Assembly (NCBI GenBank): GCA_023439425.1
Contig: JAEXNZ010000364.1
Span: forward strand, 1 to 7,472
Source of the DNA: Pseudomonadota bacterium
GTDB lineage: Bacteria; Pseudomonadota; Gammaproteobacteria; Xanthomonadales; Xanthomonadaceae
Direction: 5' to 3'
DNA length: 7,472 nt
In this document: in pieces, positions 5,499 to 7,472 of the stretch
Position numbering within the stretch: the first letter of the stretch is position 1
How the letters are laid out: every line of letters begins with the position of its first letter
Position numbers and translations under genes: made by a program
Notes under the pieces: generated by a model
What the model was told of the DNA's origin: nothing
The model's input: the letters and a program-made list of their open reading frames with translations, nothing else
Databases searched by the model: none

Positions 5499-5644
5499 GT
5501 AGCGTCGGTCGACAGACGACGGCCGATAACGATGATCGGTGCGATGAACGCATGACCTACGACGCGGAAGCGCGTCTCCGTTCAAGGATCATGCGTTACA
5601 GCAGCGACGGGCGATACGTGCGGTCGACTGTCGACCGACCCTAC
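5499..5644. repeat. REP-pair element, copy 5 (complete)
   Basis: GTAG (5499-5502) heads a hairpin with stem CGTCG/CGACG around 9 nt; the right end, read on the other strand, is GTAG followed by stem GGTCG/CGACC, ending at CTAC 5641-5644. Length is 146 bp. The middle is more diverged from copies 2-4 (for example GCGTTACAGCAGCGACGG in place of GCCTTCCAGCAGCGATGG), so it belongs to a different sub-lineage. It lies between the convergent ends of the hydrolase and AraC-family genes and may act as a two-way transcription end. Confidence 0.9.
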
Positions 5645-5661
5645 CCGAAGTCATAACACCG

Positions 5662-5678
5662 CGGCCAAGACACGGCCG
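5662..5678 (-). terminator. Possible weak terminator after the AraC-family gene
   Basis: CGGCC (5662-5666) and GGCCG (5674-5678) form a 5-bp stem with a 7-nt loop directly after the stop codon of the minus-strand regulator. There is no T-run. The REP element beyond it may be the stronger transcription end. Confidence 0.3.
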
Positions 5679-6566
5679 TCAGTTTGTCAGCTGACTCAGC
5701 CACTCGCGTGGCGAGCTGCCATTACGCCGCCGGAATGCCCGCGAGAACGTCGGCGCATCTGCAAACCCCAGCTCCAGCGCCACCTGCTTCACCGGCCGCC
5801 CCGCACGCAGCAACGACGTGGCCACGTTGAGCTTCCAGTCCAACGCATAGGCGGCCGGCGTAGCGCCGGTCGCACTCTTGAACGCAGCCGCAAAGGCGCT
5901 GCGCGACATGCCAGCGTGTTCCGCCATGCGCTCCAGCGTCCAATCGGCCTCCGGGCTGGCGTGCACCGCCATCAGCGCCTTGGCCAGACGCGGTTCCGAA
6001 AGGCCACGCATCATGCCGGGCGTAACCTGGGCACGCTCGGGGTGGTCGATGATCCAGCGCAGCACCTGGATCAACACCACTTCGAACAGGCGGTTGGCGA
6101 GCAGGCGCGAACCGCAGCGGGTCTGGTCGGCCTCCGCGAACAGGAGCTCCAGTGCGCCGCCAAGCCCGTCGATCTCGCGCAGCGGCAGCACCACAGCATC
6201 GGGCAGCGCCTGCACGATGGGATTGCGGTTGCCACCATCGAAATCCAGCGTGGCGCAGGTGAAGTCCGAACCGTCCACCGGTGGGTTGATGAACTCGTGA
6301 TGCACCGCACGCGGGAACAGCAGCAGGGTGGGTTCGCACAATGGCGTGCGCTCGGTCTTTGCCCCCTGGCGCAGCAGAAGCTCCATCTCGCCCCGGCGCA
6401 GCACGTGCAGGAAGCCGCGGCCCGGTTGCGCGTCGAAGGTGCTCAATCCACACAAGGGACCGGCGTGGAACAGGCTGGCCTGGACCCGGAAGCGCTCCAG
6501 TACCGGGGTCAGGCGGTCGATGGCCGGCACACCGGAATCAGACGAATTGACATCAATCAGCGACAT
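5679..6566 (-). CDS. AraC-family transcriptional regulator with cupin-type sensor domain
   Basis: This encodes 295 aa. Residues about 15-175 form a Cupin_6-type sensor domain, seen in FLHVLRRGEMEL (52-63), LLLFPRAVHHEF (81-92) and the helical ANRLFEVVLIQVLRWI (157-172). Residues about 195-290 are the AraC DNA-binding domain with two helix-turn-helix units: WTLERMAEHAGMSRSAFAAAF (209-229) and PVKQVALELGFADAPTFSRA (258-277), ending in the family signature FRRRNGSSPREW. ATG 6566 is chosen; the longer reading to 6635 would begin with TTG and extend across the divergent promoter region. No strong Shine-Dalgarno precedes ATG 6566. This subfamily typically sits divergently beside a single enzyme gene that it controls; here that is the AhpD-like gene at 6650. 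The inducer is unknown. Confidence 0.9.
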   Translation of the reverse strand: MSLIDVNSSDSGVPAIDRLTPVLERFRVQASLFHAGPLCGLSTFDAQPGRGFLHVLRRGEMELLLRQGAKTERTPLCEPTLLLFPRAVHHEFINPPVDGSDFTCATLDFDGGNRNPIVQALPDAVVLPLREIDGLGGALELLFAEADQTRCGSRLLANRLFEVVLIQVLRWIIDHPERAQVTPGMMRGLSEPRLAKALMAVHASPEADWTLERMAEHAGMSRSAFAAAFKSATGATPAAYALDWKLNVATSLLRAGRPVKQVALELGFADAPTFSRAFRRRNGSSPREWLSQLTN

Positions 6567-6609
6567 ATAGACACCAAACGTCCTGCTCGGGTTCCTAGTA
6601 TGACCGTCA

Positions 6610-6629
6610 ACCGGCCACTTCGGACCGGT
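6610..6629. promoter_or_regulatory. Candidate regulator-binding dyad upstream of the AhpD-like gene
   Basis: ACCGG (6610-6614) and CCGGT (6625-6629) are inverted half-sites 15 bp apart, in the 83-bp region between the divergent starts at 6566 and 6650. A -10-like TAGTAT lies just upstream at 6596-6601, without a good -35, as is common for activator-dependent promoters. Binding by the AraC-family protein is inference from position. Confidence 0.3.
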
Positions 6630-6649
6630 CCTCAACAGGAATCCAGATC

Positions 6650-7186
6650 ATGTCCCGTATCGCGCTTGTTACCCCCGCCGCCGCCACCGGCGACACCCAG
6701 ACCCTGCTTGGCCAGATCCACTCGGCTTTCGGGGCCACCCCCAACATGTTCCGTGCCGTGGCCAACTCCCCGGCCGCGCTGAAGAGCATGTGGGGTTCGT
6801 TCGGAGCCCTGGGCGGCGGCGTCATTCCGGCCGCGCTGGGCGAGAAGAGCGCCGTGGCCATCGCCAACCGCAACGCCTGCGAATACTGCCTGGCCGCACA
6901 CACCGCACTGGGTCGCAAGGCCGGTGCCAGCAGCCAGGAAATGAGCGCAGCACAGGGCGGTCAGTCTGACGACCCGAAGACCGCTGCTGCCCTGCACTTC
7001 GCCCTGCGTGTGGTGGAAGGGCGTGGCCAGATTGAAGACGGCGACGTGGCCCAGCTGCGCAGCGTCGGCTTCAATGACGAGGAGATCGTCGAGATCCTCG
7101 CCCATGTGGCCTTGAACCTGTTCACCAACTACGTCAACGTCGCGTTTGCGGTGCCGGTCGATTTTCCCGGAGTGAAGCTGCGTTAA
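6650..7186 (+). CDS. AhpD-like / carboxymuconolactone decarboxylase family protein
   Basis: This encodes 178 aa. The redox motif C77-x2-C80-x3-H84 lies in NRNACEYCLAAHTALG, with E65 upstream, as in AhpD-type alkylhydroperoxidases, where the Cys pair and His reduce peroxides through a proton relay. The C-terminal helical part (EEIVEILAHVALNLFTNYVN, 145-164) is typical of the family's second half. The intact CxxC supports a peroxidase or disulfide-redox role rather than a decarboxylase; the physiological reductant is unknown. It is cytoplasmic. AGGA at 6637-6640 is 9 nt before ATG 6650. It is divergent from the AraC-family regulator, its likely controller, and is followed 22 bp later by rof in the same direction, so the two may share an mRNA. 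Confidence 0.9.
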   Translation: MSRIALVTPAAATGDTQTLLGQIHSAFGATPNMFRAVANSPAALKSMWGSFGALGGGVIPAALGEKSAVAIANRNACEYCLAAHTALGRKAGASSQEMSAAQGGQSDDPKTAAALHFALRVVEGRGQIEDGDVAQLRSVGFNDEEIVEILAHVALNLFTNYVNVAFAVPVDFPGVKLR

Positions 7187-7208
7187 TCATTCTGCTCAGG
7201 AGTTCGCC

Positions 7209-7469
7209 ATGTCCCGGCCTTATGTTCCGATCAACTGCGAGTTTCACGATGTACTGGAAACCGTTGCGGTGCAGCGGCGTTCGGTGCCGATGGTGATTGA
7301 GGCAGAGGGCAGCGAGCACGCGCTGCATGCCCGCATTGTCGATATCACCGCGCATGACGGCGTGGAGACAATGCGGCTGGATGACGGCCCGATTGTGCGG
7401 TTGGACGCCATCGTGTCCGTCGATGGCGTTCACCGCGATGCATTCCCGCCGACGTGCACTATCCGGTAG
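7209..7469 (+). CDS. rof: Rho-binding antiterminator (Rof/YaeO family)
   Basis: This encodes 86 aa, the usual length. The N-terminal signature YVPINCEFHDVLE (5-17) matches the family's Y-x-P-I-x-C block, followed by a small beta barrel (VPMVIEAEG, HALHARIVDITAH, VETMRLDDG, IVRLDAIVSVDG) as in Sm-like Rof folds. Rof binds the primary RNA-binding site of transcription terminator Rho and reduces termination. AGGAG at 7198-7202 is 6 nt before ATG 7209, so the start is firm. The gene follows the AhpD-like gene by 22 bp and could be read with it. Its TAG stop (7467-7469) is within a GTAG, 3 bases from the window end; this may be the head of another REP element. Confidence 0.87.
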   Translation: MSRPYVPINCEFHDVLETVAVQRRSVPMVIEAEGSEHALHARIVDITAHDGVETMRLDDGPIVRLDAIVSVDGVHRDAFPPTCTIR

Positions 7470-7472
7470 CGG

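Noticed and set aside
48..5644. CRISPR array
   Set aside because: The repeats are about 145 bp, inverted-ended and spaced 0.5-2 kb apart, unlike short regularly spaced CRISPR repeats, and no cas gene is present.
5916..6782. 288-aa plus-strand frame opposite the AraC-family gene
   Set aside because: It is antisense to a well-supported regulator and also crosses the divergent promoter and the start of the AhpD-like gene; a product of high GC codon bias.

Overview
The window looks like a chromosomal segment of a Stenotrophomonas species (S. maltophilia complex) or a close Xanthomonadaceae relative. The basis is a GC-rich backbone, the protein families present, and dispersed palindromic repeats whose outer ends carry the tetranucleotide GTAG, as in the SMAG/REP repeats known from S. 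maltophilia. The species call is inference.

The left half (1-3735) looks accessory. About 145-bp repeats (a GTAG-headed hairpin, a middle segment, and an inverted GTAG hairpin) separate small gene groups. The first group (97-1134) has the C-terminal remnant of an unknown protein, a 111-aa OB-fold-like protein and a 176-aa helical protein, joined by stop/start overlaps; it resembles a toxin-immunity remnant, but no toxin motif was recognised. The second (1225-2871) is a divergent pair: an ATP-grasp protein of the R2K/DUF4343 type on the minus strand and an orphan Cys/His-containing protein on the plus strand. The third (3169-3594) is one small lipoprotein gene whose stop codon is provided by the next repeat. 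Base composition is visibly lower in parts of this half (28 G/C of 60 at 2581-2640) than on the right (40 of 60 at 4801-4860).

The right half (3793-7469) looks like ordinary chromosome. A minus-strand HD-domain phosphohydrolase gene is divergent from an alpha/beta hydrolase (monoacylglycerol lipase-like) gene. After a terminator-like hairpin and another complete repeat come a minus-strand AraC-family regulator, a divergent AhpD-like (carboxymuconolactone decarboxylase family) gene and, 22 bp downstream, a Rof-type Rho-binding antiterminator gene. The regulator probably controls the AhpD-like gene from the shared 83-bp intergenic region. The window ends on a GTAG that supplies the rof stop codon and may open a further repeat.

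No rRNA, tRNA, CRISPR array, transposase or integrase gene was seen. The most interesting features are the repeat-bounded accessory cassettes, the use of repeat sequence as gene ends, and the two unrecognised gene groups in the left half.
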